Positions 8,519 to 16,739 of a stretch of DNA of 22,491 nucleotides are shown in pieces. A model generated the notes under the pieces. That model was not told the origin of the DNA and ran no database searches. It saw only the letters and a list, made by a program, of their open reading frames with translations. This DNA comes from Methylococcaceae bacterium (GTDB lineage: Bacteria; Pseudomonadota; Gammaproteobacteria; Methylococcales; Methylomonadaceae). Location: NCBI GenBank assembly GCA_009925045.1, contig RFQK01000005.1:1-22491 (forward strand), in the 5' to 3' direction. A program made the position numbers and the translations under genes. The stretch's first letter is position 1. Each line of letters begins with the position of its first letter.

Positions 8519-10090
8519 ATGAGCCAAGAAGTCGATAATATCCAACCTAGTTATCCTTTATTTCGCACCGAGGAATACAAGGACAATCTGGCTAATAAAC
8601 GGGCACTCTATGAAGAGCGCCATCCTCAAGACAAAATTGATGAAGTTTTCCAATGGACAACCTCGGAAGAATATAAAGAAATCAACTTTAACCGTGAGGC
8701 ACTGACAGTCAATCCGGCCAAAGCTTGTCAGCCTCTGGGTGCTGTATTGTGTGCCCTGGGTTTTGAAAAGACCATGCCTTATGTACACGGTTCTCAAGGC
8801 TGCGTAGCTTACTTCCGCACATACTTCAATCGTCATTTTAAAGAACCCGTATCCTGTGTATCGGATTCTATGACTGAAGACGCCGCGGTGTTCGGTGGTC
8901 AAAAAAACATGTTTGCCGGTCTTGAAAATGCCAAAGCATTGTACAAGCCCGAGATGATTGCTGTTTCAACGACCTGTATGGCTGAAGTAATTGGTGACGA
9001 CCTGAATGCGTTCATTAACAACGCCAAAAAAGAAGGTCATATCGATCAAGATTATCCAGTTCCATTCGCACACACACCGAGTTTTGTCGGCAGTCACACG
9101 ACAGGCTGGGATAACATGTTTGAAGGCATCGCCCGCTACTTCACCCTGAATTACATGGAAAACAAAGAAGTGGGCTCCAACAATAAAATCAACTTTGTTC
9201 CCGGATTTGAAACCTATTTGGGTAACTTCCGAGTGATTCACCGCATGATGAAAGAGATGGGGGTGGATTATTCTTTACTGAGTGATCCTTCAGAAGTCCT
9301 GGATACTCCGGCTGATGGTGAATTCCGCATGTATGCCGGCGGTACCACAATGGATGACATTAAAGATGCACCCAATGCCATTGACACCATCCTGTTACAA
9401 CCCTGGCAGTTGGAAAAAACCAAAAAGTATGTTCAGAACACCTGGAAGCATGAAGCGCCCAAACTGAACATTCCGATGGGCTTGGAATGGACTGATGAAT
9501 TATTGATGAAAGTAGCCGAACTGACTGGCAAGCCCATTCCAAAATCTCTGGAAACTGAACGGGGTCGTCTGGTTGATATGATGACCGACTCACACGCTTG
9601 GTTACACGGCAAAAAATTTGCCCTCTACGGTGATGCTGATTTTGCCTTGGGTATGACCAAGTTCTTACTGGAACTGGGAGCCGAGGTGACCGATGTGTTG
9701 GTTAACCATGCCAACAAACGCTGGAAAAAAGCCTGTGAAGAACTGCTGGCTACATCGCCTTACGGTAAAAATGCCACAGTCCACATCGGTAAAGACCTTT
9801 GGCATTTCCGTTCATTGATGTTCACCAATAAACCCGACTTCATGATCGGCAACTCTTATGGGAAATTCATTCAACGCGACACTTTATACAAAAGTGAAGC
9901 GGATGAAGTACCTTTGATTCGTATCGGTTTCCCAATCTTTGATCGTCACCATTTGCACCGTATGACCACCCTGGGTTATGAGGGGGCGATGTATATCCTC
10001 ACTACACTGGTGAACTCGGTTCTGGAACAATTGGATAAAGAGACCCGCGGTATGGGTACAACTGACTACAACTACGATTTGATTCGTTAA
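8519..10090 (+). CDS. nifK: NifK, MoFe protein beta subunit
   Basis: This 523-residue beta subunit pairs with NifD as an alpha2-beta2 tetramer and shares the P cluster. Cys70 (ACQPLG), Cys95 (GSQGCV) and Cys153 (STTCMAE) fall exactly at the positions of the P-cluster ligands in Azotobacter NifK, and the total length also matches as I recall it. It ends in the conserved YNYDLIR. ATG 8519 has a good AGGAG site 6 nt upstream. Unlike nifD, this gene looks complete, so the short NifD start is not due to a wider decay of the operon. Confidence 0.99.
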   Translation: MSQEVDNIQPSYPLFRTEEYKDNLANKRALYEERHPQDKIDEVFQWTTSEEYKEINFNREALTVNPAKACQPLGAVLCALGFEKTMPYVHGSQGCVAYFRTYFNRHFKEPVSCVSDSMTEDAAVFGGQKNMFAGLENAKALYKPEMIAVSTTCMAEVIGDDLNAFINNAKKEGHIDQDYPVPFAHTPSFVGSHTTGWDNMFEGIARYFTLNYMENKEVGSNNKINFVPGFETYLGNFRVIHRMMKEMGVDYSLLSDPSEVLDTPADGEFRMYAGGTTMDDIKDAPNAIDTILLQPWQLEKTKKYVQNTWKHEAPKLNIPMGLEWTDELLMKVAELTGKPIPKSLETERGRLVDMMTDSHAWLHGKKFALYGDADFALGMTKFLLELGAEVTDVLVNHANKRWKKACEELLATSPYGKNATVHIGKDLWHFRSLMFTNKPDFMIGNSYGKFIQRDTLYKSEADEVPLIRIGFPIFDRHHLHRMTTLGYEGAMYILTTLVNSVLEQLDKETRGMGTTDYNYDLIR

Positions 10091-10106
10091 AAGCTCAGTT
10101 GATCAC

Positions 10107-10134
10107 GACGGACTGGGTTCCTACCCAGCCCGTC
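10107..10134 (+). other. Stem-loop between nifK and nifT
   Basis: Arms 10107-10117 (GACGGACTGGG) and 10124-10134 (CCCAGCCCGTC) pair at 10 of 11 positions around a 6-nt loop, 17 nt after the nifK stop. No T-run follows. It may protect the 3' end of a processed nifHDK message or lower downstream transcription. Confidence 0.6.
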
Positions 10135-10160
10135 TGACCTGTTTACATTGGAGAACACTC

Positions 10161-10382
10161 ATGCCCAGCGTCATGCTCAGAAAACGTGAAGACGGTAAAT
10201 TACTGTTTTACGTTGCCAAAAAGGATCTTGAAGAAACCATAGAGTCCCTAGAATTTGACAGCCCAGATCGCTGGGGTGGTGAAGTAGTTCTTGGAGATGG
10301 TTCACGGTATTTTTTTGAGATTCTAGATAGCCCTCCAAAAATACCTACCACCCTGCAAGCTAAACGTCTTTCAGAGGAGTAA
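10161..10382 (+). CDS. nifT: NifT/FixU family protein
   Basis: This 73-residue protein matches the small NifT/FixU family found directly after nifK in many diazotrophs. It opens with the family-type MPSVMLRK and carries the block DRWGGEVVLGDGSRYFF (residues about 36-52). NifT is dispensable in several organisms and its biochemical role is not settled, although a link with FeMo-cofactor or MoFe maturation has been proposed. TTGGAG precedes ATG 10161. Only 5 nt separate it from the ferredoxin gene. Confidence 0.9.
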   Translation: MPSVMLRKREDGKLLFYVAKKDLEETIESLEFDSPDRWGGEVVLGDGSRYFFEILDSPPKIPTTLQAKRLSEE

Positions 10383-10387
10383 TACTT

Positions 10388-10588
10388 ATGGCTCTATATA
10401 TTGTGGCTGAAGAATGTATCTCGTGCGGCGACTGCAAACCGGTTTGTCCAACCGATTCAATCAAAGAAGGTGCCGTCGTGTTTGAGATTAACAAAAAAAC
10501 CTGTACCGAATGCAATGGCGACTATGACGTCCCTCAGTGTGTCAAAGTCTGTCCCATTGACAATTGTATCCTGCCACTCGTTGCTTAA
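10388..10588 (+). CDS. 2[4Fe-4S] ferredoxin, nif-associated
   Basis: This 66-residue ferredoxin has a first cluster motif Cys10-X2-Cys13-X2-Cys16-X3-Cys20-Pro. The second is Cys39-X2-Cys42-X8-Cys51-X3-Cys55-Pro, where the longer X8 loop is typical of FdxN-type and related nif ferredoxins. A further cysteine (Cys60) follows. The likely role is electron transfer to nitrogenase reductase or to cofactor assembly such as NifB; the sequence does not say which. A strong AGAGGAG site precedes ATG 10388. I leave the symbol open because fdxN and other nif ferredoxins share this pattern. Confidence 0.92.
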   Translation: MALYIVAEECISCGDCKPVCPTDSIKEGAVVFEINKKTCTECNGDYDVPQCVKVCPIDNCILPLVA

Positions 10589-10601
10589 TCTTTTCGTGAA
10601 C

Positions 10602-10624
10602 GGGAGACTGGACCTCGGTCTCCC
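10602..10624 (+). other. Stem-loop after the ferredoxin gene
   Basis: GGGAGAC (10602-10608) pairs with GTCTCCC (10618-10624) around a 9-nt loop, starting 14 nt after the ferredoxin stop. It is followed by CCCTTT, not a T-run. It is the fourth structured gap in the operon. Confidence 0.5.
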
Positions 10625-10644
10625 CCCTTTCCAGGAGTGTCGTT

Positions 10645-10911
10645 ATGATTAACCCGGAACAACTACAGACAATTGCCAGCCGACTTAGACTGGAAAAACT
10701 GGATGAAGAAACTGTCCGTCAATTGCGTCAGGATTACCCTGAACTGCATTTCACCTATTGTCTAGAAGACGACATTCCCAACCACGAACCCATGATACAA
10801 GATGATAATTTCAGCCTGTTTATGGTTGATAGTCGTGAACATTGTTTATGTCTGACTCGCAATTATGAACTGGCTACCGGTATCGTCGTGGCAGAAGTTA
10901 TCCATGCTTGA
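10645..10911 (+). CDS. Small nif-associated protein (DUF6129-like)
   Basis: This 88-residue acidic soluble protein is probably of the DUF6129 family that accompanies nifT and ferredoxin genes in some diazotrophs; the family name is from memory. Residues 1-30 look helical (QLQTIASRLRLEKLDEETVRQ). The block YCLEDDIPNHEP follows, then FSLFMVDSREHCLCL, with three cysteines (39, 67, 69) that do not form a standard Fe-S motif. A clear AGGAG site sits before ATG 10645. The next gene starts 8 nt after the stop, so the two are probably coupled. Its function is unknown; expression with nitrogenase suggests an accessory role. Confidence 0.7.
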   Translation: MINPEQLQTIASRLRLEKLDEETVRQLRQDYPELHFTYCLEDDIPNHEPMIQDDNFSLFMVDSREHCLCLTRNYELATGIVVAEVIHA

Positions 10912-10919
10912 GGCTGTCT

Positions 10920-11678
10920 ATGGCTGATCAAGATGAGGTCACACTGCCTATTGGCGACTGTACGTTTTGTCCATTCCGCAACAAAACCCTGCTGATGGGG
11001 CGTTGTATGCCAGGCGATACCTGCGTTGCCGTTCAGAGCGGTCGGCAGATAGACCGTTTTTTTCGAGTCAATCCCAGTTATGCGGGACAATTTCTTCAAG
11101 ACAATTTTTGGGAACGTCGTGCTATTGCCGCCCGTTATGCGCCACAAAAGGACTTACAAAGCCTCATTAATGATGAAGATGAAGTTGTACGCCGAGTAGT
11201 TGCGTACCGACTACCTGCTCATCAACTCCAAAGCTGGATCGATGATCCGGATCGTGAAGTTCGCATGACGGTTGCTGATCGTATCAATCCTGAATCTCTG
11301 GAATTACTGGCAGAAGATACGGATTACATTGTCCGCTTAACAGTCGTCAAACGCCTGCCTGCTGGCAGACTGTTTAGATTTATCAAAGACCGTGATGTAC
11401 AGGTACGTAAGCAAGTCGCTGAACTTATTCCTGAAGTGAGTCTGGGCTTAATGGTCAACGATTCCTCAGATGAGGTCAGACGCATTGTCGCAGAACGCCT
11501 GAACGCTGATGAAGCGATTGTAATGTTAAATGACGAAGATTGGATGGTCCGTTACACAGTGGCTCAGAAAGTCGATCCACTGACACTTAAGGCCTTATTG
11601 AATGACCCTGAACCTGATGTCCGCGATCTGGCATCCGCACGTTTCCATTCTTACCAGGGAAATAAACACCATGATTAA
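10920..11678 (+). CDS. LRV-repeat protein with N-terminal 4Fe-4S site
   Basis: This 252-residue protein has four cysteines near the N-terminus, Cys14, Cys17, Cys29 and Cys35 (C-X2-C-X11-C-X5-C). About eight repeats of 24 residues follow (about 48-245), each with the pattern L..L..D....VR..VA.R. This matches the leucine-rich repeat variant (LRV) protein of Azotobacter vinelandii, which carries a [4Fe-4S] cluster and is encoded near nif genes. The curved repeat surface suggests a protein-binding scaffold; the partner is unknown. ATG 10920 is chosen because TGAGG lies 6 nt upstream, over the stop of the previous gene; a TTG at 10908 is less likely. Its last 8 bases overlap the start of the next gene. 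Confidence 0.88.
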   Translation: MADQDEVTLPIGDCTFCPFRNKTLLMGRCMPGDTCVAVQSGRQIDRFFRVNPSYAGQFLQDNFWERRAIAARYAPQKDLQSLINDEDEVVRRVVAYRLPAHQLQSWIDDPDREVRMTVADRINPESLELLAEDTDYIVRLTVVKRLPAGRLFRFIKDRDVQVRKQVAELIPEVSLGLMVNDSSDEVRRIVAERLNADEAIVMLNDEDWMVRYTVAQKVDPLTLKALLNDPEPDVRDLASARFHSYQGNKHHD

Positions 11679-12633
11679 CCCACCTATCAATCTGGCAGGT
11701 CAGGATATTGCCGAATGCTGCAAGAAAGTGATTCCGCTAACAACCGACGATTTATTACTGTCTAAACTCCAGGCATTAGTCCCCCACTACCCTGTTCGCC
11801 ATGCTTATACCGGAGAGGAATGGTACAAACTGGGTGGCGTGGTCGACATGCATGGACAACGGGTCGCCTATGACCTGATTGAGTGGGTAGAACGCACCTA
11901 CATTGAATGTGGACAAAATCTGCAAGTGCTCATTGAACACAGCTTGGACAATCAGTTACTGGCCACCAAACAAACGGGTAAAACCTTATATTTTGTTGTT
12001 CAAACGGGTGAACTTGCCCAAGACTTCATTCTTATTGAAATCGACAAGACTCATGAAGTTTCCGATCGCATGTTGATCGATGAAGCTAACCTGCCTGCTG
12101 ATTTGGAGGAGTTTATCGATCCTATTCAACGACTATCCGTTGAAAATTTTTCGTTTGGTCAGTCCCGCTATACCTACAAACGCAAAACTGATGTGGCTTT
12201 ATTTATGGAAGTGATTACCGAACGTCATGTTAGTGATCATCCGGTACAACGATTTATGGATGACTGGAATCGCAGTAGTGCCAGTCAAAAACAAGCCATG
12301 TCTGAAGACTGGATTATCCGGCCTTATCGCCATACCGGTCGATTTGGCGAACAGATTGTCAATATTGAACTGATAAATACCAATACGGCTCAGATTCCGC
12401 ATTTAGAAGACTTTGCTGGTCAAAAAGGCAACGCCTTAAATAATATCCTGAATCGATTTGATCGTCAGATAGGCTACCCCATGGCTTGGTTCTTTTACAT
12501 GACTAAGGCCAAAGGCGTTTCACCGCATTGTGCAGAAGCCGTATTCAAAGATCTTGAAAACGATTTTGCCTATTTACCCGCCAGGGATGAAGCGGTTCTG
12601 CGTGACTGGATTGCCAAGCCCTACAATGTCTAG
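11671..12633 (+). CDS. Unknown nif-operon protein (320 aa)
   Basis: I do not recognise a family. The 320-residue protein has no signal peptide or membrane segment. Visible features are a CC pair at residues 16-17, a hydrophobic strand pattern in the middle (TLYFVVQTG, DFILIEID) and a tryptophan- and aromatic-rich C-terminal third (DWIIRPYRHTG, PMAWFFYMTKAKG, LRDWIAKPYNV). The repeated DWI-x-(R/K)-PY ending may mark a duplicated short motif. It overlaps the LRV gene by 8 nt and precedes the AAA ATPase gene by 58 nt, so the three are probably made together. A substrate adaptor or target of the ATPase is a reasonable inference from order alone. Confidence 0.8.
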   Translation: MINPPINLAGQDIAECCKKVIPLTTDDLLLSKLQALVPHYPVRHAYTGEEWYKLGGVVDMHGQRVAYDLIEWVERTYIECGQNLQVLIEHSLDNQLLATKQTGKTLYFVVQTGELAQDFILIEIDKTHEVSDRMLIDEANLPADLEEFIDPIQRLSVENFSFGQSRYTYKRKTDVALFMEVITERHVSDHPVQRFMDDWNRSSASQKQAMSEDWIIRPYRHTGRFGEQIVNIELINTNTAQIPHLEDFAGQKGNALNNILNRFDRQIGYPMAWFFYMTKAKGVSPHCAEAVFKDLENDFAYLPARDEAVLRDWIAKPYNV

Positions 12634-12691
12634 GCCTCGTTAAGCTGAAGTCCAAATTTGATCAAAAGCGTTCACAAGGAGGCAGGCTGCA

Positions 12692-14425
12692 ATGAAAATA
12701 AAAATTGAACAGAGCTACCTGCCAGCACTGTTGGAACAGCATCCCCGATTACAGTTTCTGAGCCAACAACTAAATTTAAGCTCAAGCGCCGAAATTGCTT
12801 TTGAGCAACTGAATCTAACTGAATTAAAAACCTTGTTATCCTTGTATCAGATTAAAGAGGCGCAACAACCCAAAACCTTGATACTGGATGCGCTCACAAC
12901 ACTGAGCAGCATAGATAACAAACGCTACTCAGCAGACCAATTAGAAATCTTGTTGCCAGACATTGCCCGCTACTTGTTGGACGAAGCGATTCGTGGCTGG
13001 TTATTTCATGTCGAATCCCATGACCGAACCACCGCCTATTTAATCTGCCGTCTTGATTACACCCCGCCAGGAGAAGAAGAAAGCGGCCGGATCATACTGG
13101 ACCTCAAAGCCAACAGCCGAGGCAAAATTATTCATGAAACCTTGATGATTCGTAGCAGGGATCTAAACCAAACGACCATTACCGAATTATTGGCGCAAAA
13201 GGGCTATCTCAAAGAAACGCCTCAACTGGTCGCCGATTATGAACGGCAAAACAGCGCTTATTTAGACTGGCGTGGCCGCTACAGTGCACAATTCTCAGCC
13301 TCTGGCACGGGTATCTTTGCAGAAGATCCAACAGCCAACCATCGTCAGAACGACTGGACACGTAAAAACACGGTTATTTTGTCTTCGGCAGGTAACGAAT
13401 GCCGTTTGGTCAATGACGAAAATATTCTGACCGACCGAGCCTTAGGCCTTGATTACTCTGGCGAGATATTAGCCAAATACTTACGCAAAGCCGGCAAGAG
13501 TATGCGCTATGACAGTAAAACCGAAGCCGCCATGGAAGATGCCCAAGCCGACATACCAGAGGGCTTGTTTACCGAATTACCGATACACCCTTATATTCTC
13601 TGCTTCCATCTGGAACTGCACCATCATGTCTGGGTCCATGTGGCTGATATGCAGCCTTACGCCTATCAACCCACATTAAAACAAAAACTGATATTACCCG
13701 AAGAACACATCGATCTGATCGATATCCTCACCGCCGAAATGGATTTATTAACCGATGACATTATCGCTGGCAAATCCGGCGGAACCACAGTGTTGTGTGC
13801 TGGACCTGCTGGGGTTGGCAAAACCCTGACAGCTGAAGTCTATTCGGAAATCATTAAGCGTCCTTTATATAGGGTTCATTCTGGCCAACTAGGGCTTAAC
13901 GTCGCTGAAATGGAAAAAACCCTTAAGGAAACTTTGATTCGTGCCCAACGATGGGGTGCAGTGATGCTGATTGATGAAGCAGACGTCTACATAAAAAAAC
14001 GCGCAGACAATCTCGCTTCAAACGCGGTAGTCGGCGTATTTCTGAGGGTGCTTGAATATTTTAACGGCCTGCTATTTTTGACCACCAACCGGGTTGATGA
14101 TATTGATGAAGCGATTATTTCGCGCTGTATTGCCCTGATACGCTATCAGCAACCCAGTTACCACGATCGTTACCGGATATGGCAGGTCATGACGGAACAG
14201 TTTGGTCTTGAAGTCGGCGACTCTGAATTACAGGAATTAGCCAGACTATTTCCAGAAGCCAGTGGTCGAGACATTAAAGGACTCAGCAAACTGGTCAGTA
14301 AATTTTGCAAGCAAAAACAATTGAATCCCTCCCTGACAGTTTTTAAACGCTGTTCAGTATTCAGAGGGCTGACTATGTTGAGTCAATCCACTGACTGTGC
14401 AAATGTTCATAAGCTGGCAGACTGA
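12692..14425 (+). CDS. AAA ATPase of the nif accessory module
   Basis: This 577-residue protein has an unrecognised N-terminal region (about 1-330) and a C-terminal AAA domain. Walker A is GPAGVGKT (371-378), Walker B is VMLIDEAD (424-431), a sensor-1 stretch reads LLFLTTNRVDD, and an arginine-finger-like ISRC follows. Proteins of this class use ATP to remodel or unfold partner proteins. A role in nitrogenase assembly or repair is inference from its place after nifHDKT and the LRV and 320-residue genes. A strong AAGGAGG site sits 9-10 nt before ATG 12692. Its last 53 nt overlap the convergent SagB-like gene; the tail after FKRCSVFRGLTM is probably a poorly conserved extension. Confidence 0.85.
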   Translation: MKIKIEQSYLPALLEQHPRLQFLSQQLNLSSSAEIAFEQLNLTELKTLLSLYQIKEAQQPKTLILDALTTLSSIDNKRYSADQLEILLPDIARYLLDEAIRGWLFHVESHDRTTAYLICRLDYTPPGEEESGRIILDLKANSRGKIIHETLMIRSRDLNQTTITELLAQKGYLKETPQLVADYERQNSAYLDWRGRYSAQFSASGTGIFAEDPTANHRQNDWTRKNTVILSSAGNECRLVNDENILTDRALGLDYSGEILAKYLRKAGKSMRYDSKTEAAMEDAQADIPEGLFTELPIHPYILCFHLELHHHVWVHVADMQPYAYQPTLKQKLILPEEHIDLIDILTAEMDLLTDDIIAGKSGGTTVLCAGPAGVGKTLTAEVYSEIIKRPLYRVHSGQLGLNVAEMEKTLKETLIRAQRWGAVMLIDEADVYIKKRADNLASNAVVGVFLRVLEYFNGLLFLTTNRVDDIDEAIISRCIALIRYQQPSYHDRYRIWQVMTEQFGLEVGDSELQELARLFPEASGRDIKGLSKLVSKFCKQKQLNPSLTVFKRCSVFRGLTMLSQSTDCANVHKLAD

Positions 14426-15947
14426 CTAAACGGCTGTCTTCAAGCGGTTCACCGACCGTGAAATGGTATAAACTTTGCCAACGGCTGTCTTGTAGCCCCA
14501 AAACACCATGAACAGCATCATCAAAAAAACAACCTATACCCGTCGCTCTGTAACCGGCAGCCTCCGCTTCCAAGTACAAAATTTGACCGATTAAGCCGCA
14601 TTCCCAAAATAAGCGTTTATACATCCAAGGGGTATGTTCTAAATCTTCGGAAAAAGGCGCCAGCATCCCCAGACTGAAAGCACAATCACTGGCAATAGAC
14701 TGGTGACAGGAAAGTGTTTTCGCGGCTTGCCTGACTGATCCCGCTAACAATTCATAGAACTCAAACGGCATCCCCACAGAGCGCCAGCTAAACTCTTGTG
14801 ACATCAAGGGCTGCAACTCAGCTTTAGCATCCAGTCCGCGTGGCAACACATACAATCCAGGCTCCAGACCCTCTACACGATGCACAAAAACCAGCAACTG
14901 AACAAGCGGCGGCCAGTTCCAGGCCTGGAAAGGCGGCTTATTAGATACCTGAACCGCCAGCATCATACGCTGAAAGCTCGCCATAGCGAATGGCTGACTT
15001 TTGGCATTAAACTGCTGAGCACTTCGACGTTGCCTGATGAGCGTGCTCGCTTTGTCTGTGGATAGCGGTTTAGGTAAACACTTATTTCCCACCTGCCAAC
15101 GCTCTGGAGGGGTGGCCGGTTTAGCGGTCAGGGAGGCTACTTCATCAATGACTGGCCAACGATACAAATGTCGCCCATGTAAAGCCAACGCTTTGCCATA
15201 CCAAGTATCTTGTTTACAGCGCTTTATCCAGCGCTCCAGATCAAACTCAGTCGCAATCTCTTGCTGCGGATGTAAACGACAGAGTAAATCCGGATACTCT
15301 CTTTCATCCTGAACAAACTGATCAGACTGGTCTAAACCCAGCAATACGGTAATATCCCGATCAGCTATTTCACTGATCAACTCTATGCGCCAACCCAAAC
15401 AGGCGGCTGCATAGGCCAGTGCGCCCAGCGCATGGCCAGTATCATGTTGACAATATCGGAATGATCTTTCACCGTATTTCCAAGCTTCACGCCAGTGCAC
15501 AGAGGACAAACCTATCAAAATCTCTGCAGCGGGACTTTCAGAAAAAAGGCATCGCTTCTGCAGCACATGATCATGACTTAGATAATGGTAGACCCCTGGA
15601 GGCAGAACAGCCTCATCGCCACAGAGGATATAGGCTTCGGTAGGATGAAGATTACCACTGGACGGATTACAACGGAGAGACCAGCGATCAGGGCCATACT
15701 GTTTCCACGCAGATAGCCCGAACGCCAGTTCAAGCATCAATGCCAGATTTTCAAAAGTTAGGGCTTGAATGGGAATATTTTGTGGCTGATCCAGTTCGGC
15801 AAAACTAACATCCAAAGAACGCCCGGGTGGTGCCAAGGAGACCTGTTCACAACCTGAAAACCGTCGGAATGGACTCGGTTGATCATCCCAATCCAAACTG
15901 GCAGGCCCTTTAGCGTAAGCGTTTAAACATTTCAACTGATTATTCAA
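14373..15947 (-). CDS. Tandem nitroreductase / SagB-type FMN protein
   Basis: This 524-residue protein contains two nitroreductase-like domains. The first (about 60-230) has the SagB-type signature RCNPSSGNLHPTEAY at 92-106 and YCQHDTGHALGALAYAA near 165-181. The second (about 300-500) opens with IRQRRSAQQF and ends with a WECGLIGQILYLEAEAAGY block. SagB enzymes are FMN-dependent dehydrogenases that oxidise azolines in modified peptides, but no YcaO cyclase or precursor gene is seen here. Another oxidoreductase role is therefore likely. The only plausible start is TTG 15947, or TTG 15935, without a clear ribosome site. It converges on the AAA gene with a 53-nt overlap and is divergent from the FHA gene across a region holding a NifA-type site. 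Confidence 0.78.
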   Translation of the reverse strand: MNNQLKCLNAYAKGPASLDWDDQPSPFRRFSGCEQVSLAPPGRSLDVSFAELDQPQNIPIQALTFENLALMLELAFGLSAWKQYGPDRWSLRCNPSSGNLHPTEAYILCGDEAVLPPGVYHYLSHDHVLQKRCLFSESPAAEILIGLSSVHWREAWKYGERSFRYCQHDTGHALGALAYAAACLGWRIELISEIADRDITVLLGLDQSDQFVQDEREYPDLLCRLHPQQEIATEFDLERWIKRCKQDTWYGKALALHGRHLYRWPVIDEVASLTAKPATPPERWQVGNKCLPKPLSTDKASTLIRQRRSAQQFNAKSQPFAMASFQRMMLAVQVSNKPPFQAWNWPPLVQLLVFVHRVEGLEPGLYVLPRGLDAKAELQPLMSQEFSWRSVGMPFEFYELLAGSVRQAAKTLSCHQSIASDCAFSLGMLAPFSEDLEHTPWMYKRLFWECGLIGQILYLEAEAAGYRATGIGCFFDDAVHGVLGLQDSRWQSLYHFTVGEPLEDSRLVSLPAYEHLHSQWIDST

Positions 15948-16007
15948 ACGGAATAACAGAAAGTTAAAAATTTTTCGTTTATTTTAAAACTTGAGAGGCA
16001 CAGGTTT

Positions 16008-16023
16008 TGTCGCAAACATCACA
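16008..16023. promoter_or_regulatory. Possible NifA site between SagB-like and FHA genes
   Basis: TGT-CGCAAACATC-ACA is an exact TGT-N10-ACA and begins TGTCGC like the site upstream of nifH. It lies in a 259-bp divergent gap. I could not find a convincing -24/-12 promoter for either gene, so the match may be chance. Confidence 0.35.
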
Positions 16024-16206
16024 TTCTTTAAGCCAAATCCATCTCAAACCCTAGCTCCAGTCGTTCAGCTAGAACCAAAAATTGTAGCAAGCCACTCCAG
16101 CATCAAGAATTCAAGATGCTTAGTGAATGTCTTGATTTAGGTCAAAGCATTCAATCCAAGCCTATGCCAAGCTTTGCACATTTCCATTTTTCAGAATGGC
16201 AGTGTC

Positions 16207-16596
16207 ATGGCATCTGTACTAATTAAATTTATTGATGGTCTCAAATCCGGTTTAGTTGAAATTCGTGAAATCGAACAATATCAGCGATTGATGATTGGCA
16301 AGGATCCAAGTTGCGACATCCAATTGGATGCCGAAGACGAAAGTGTGATCGACTTTCATTGCAGCATAGTCTATGACGGGCATGCTTACCATTTTCAGAA
16401 AATTGACGGCCAAACTAAAATTAATGGCAGTCGCATTAGTCATTCTATTCGTCTTAAAGCAGGCGATAGAATTAGTGTCGGTAAAAATCAAACCCTCTTT
16501 AGTTTTGACAGCATCCCCCAAATCACTGAACTCCCAGAAACCGAACAATACAAAATCAAGCGCGGTTTATTTAGAAGGGTATTAAAACGCGGCTAA
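16207..16596 (+). CDS. Small FHA-domain protein
   Basis: This 129-residue cytosolic protein consists almost wholly of a forkhead-associated domain. Visible elements are IGKDPSCDI (30-38, the GR motif with Lys for Arg), a conserved His51 after ESVIDF, INGS (72-75) and LKAGDRISVG. FHA domains bind phosphothreonine peptides. No Ser/Thr kinase or phosphatase gene is in the window. The C-terminus is basic (IKRGLFRRVLKRG), which could touch nucleic acid, membrane or an acidic partner. ATG 16207 fits the domain start, but its ribosome site is weak; an upstream in-frame TTG at 16174 is possible. It follows the nif accessory genes but has no proven link to them. Confidence 0.82.
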   Translation: MASVLIKFIDGLKSGLVEIREIEQYQRLMIGKDPSCDIQLDAEDESVIDFHCSIVYDGHAYHFQKIDGQTKINGSRISHSIRLKAGDRISVGKNQTLFSFDSIPQITELPETEQYKIKRGLFRRVLKRG

Positions 16597-16739
16597 TCCT
16601 CAAGCCAAATTTGCAAACCAACTTCTTAGCATGCCGACCAACCCTCTCCTGAACTGAGTATTTGTAGAAATTTAAAATCGCGGTAATCTCAAACTGCTGT
16701 TTTTAAATGGCAAATTACAATTATGCCCGGGAGGCCGCC

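Noticed and set aside
15997..16010. GGCAC with a downstream TTTTGT as a promoter toward the FHA gene
   Set aside because: The -12 dinucleotide is GT instead of GC and the element runs into the candidate NifA site.
16198..16211. GG-N10-GC just at the FHA gene start
   Set aside because: It overlaps the start codon, so transcription would begin inside the gene; the -12 box is also poor.
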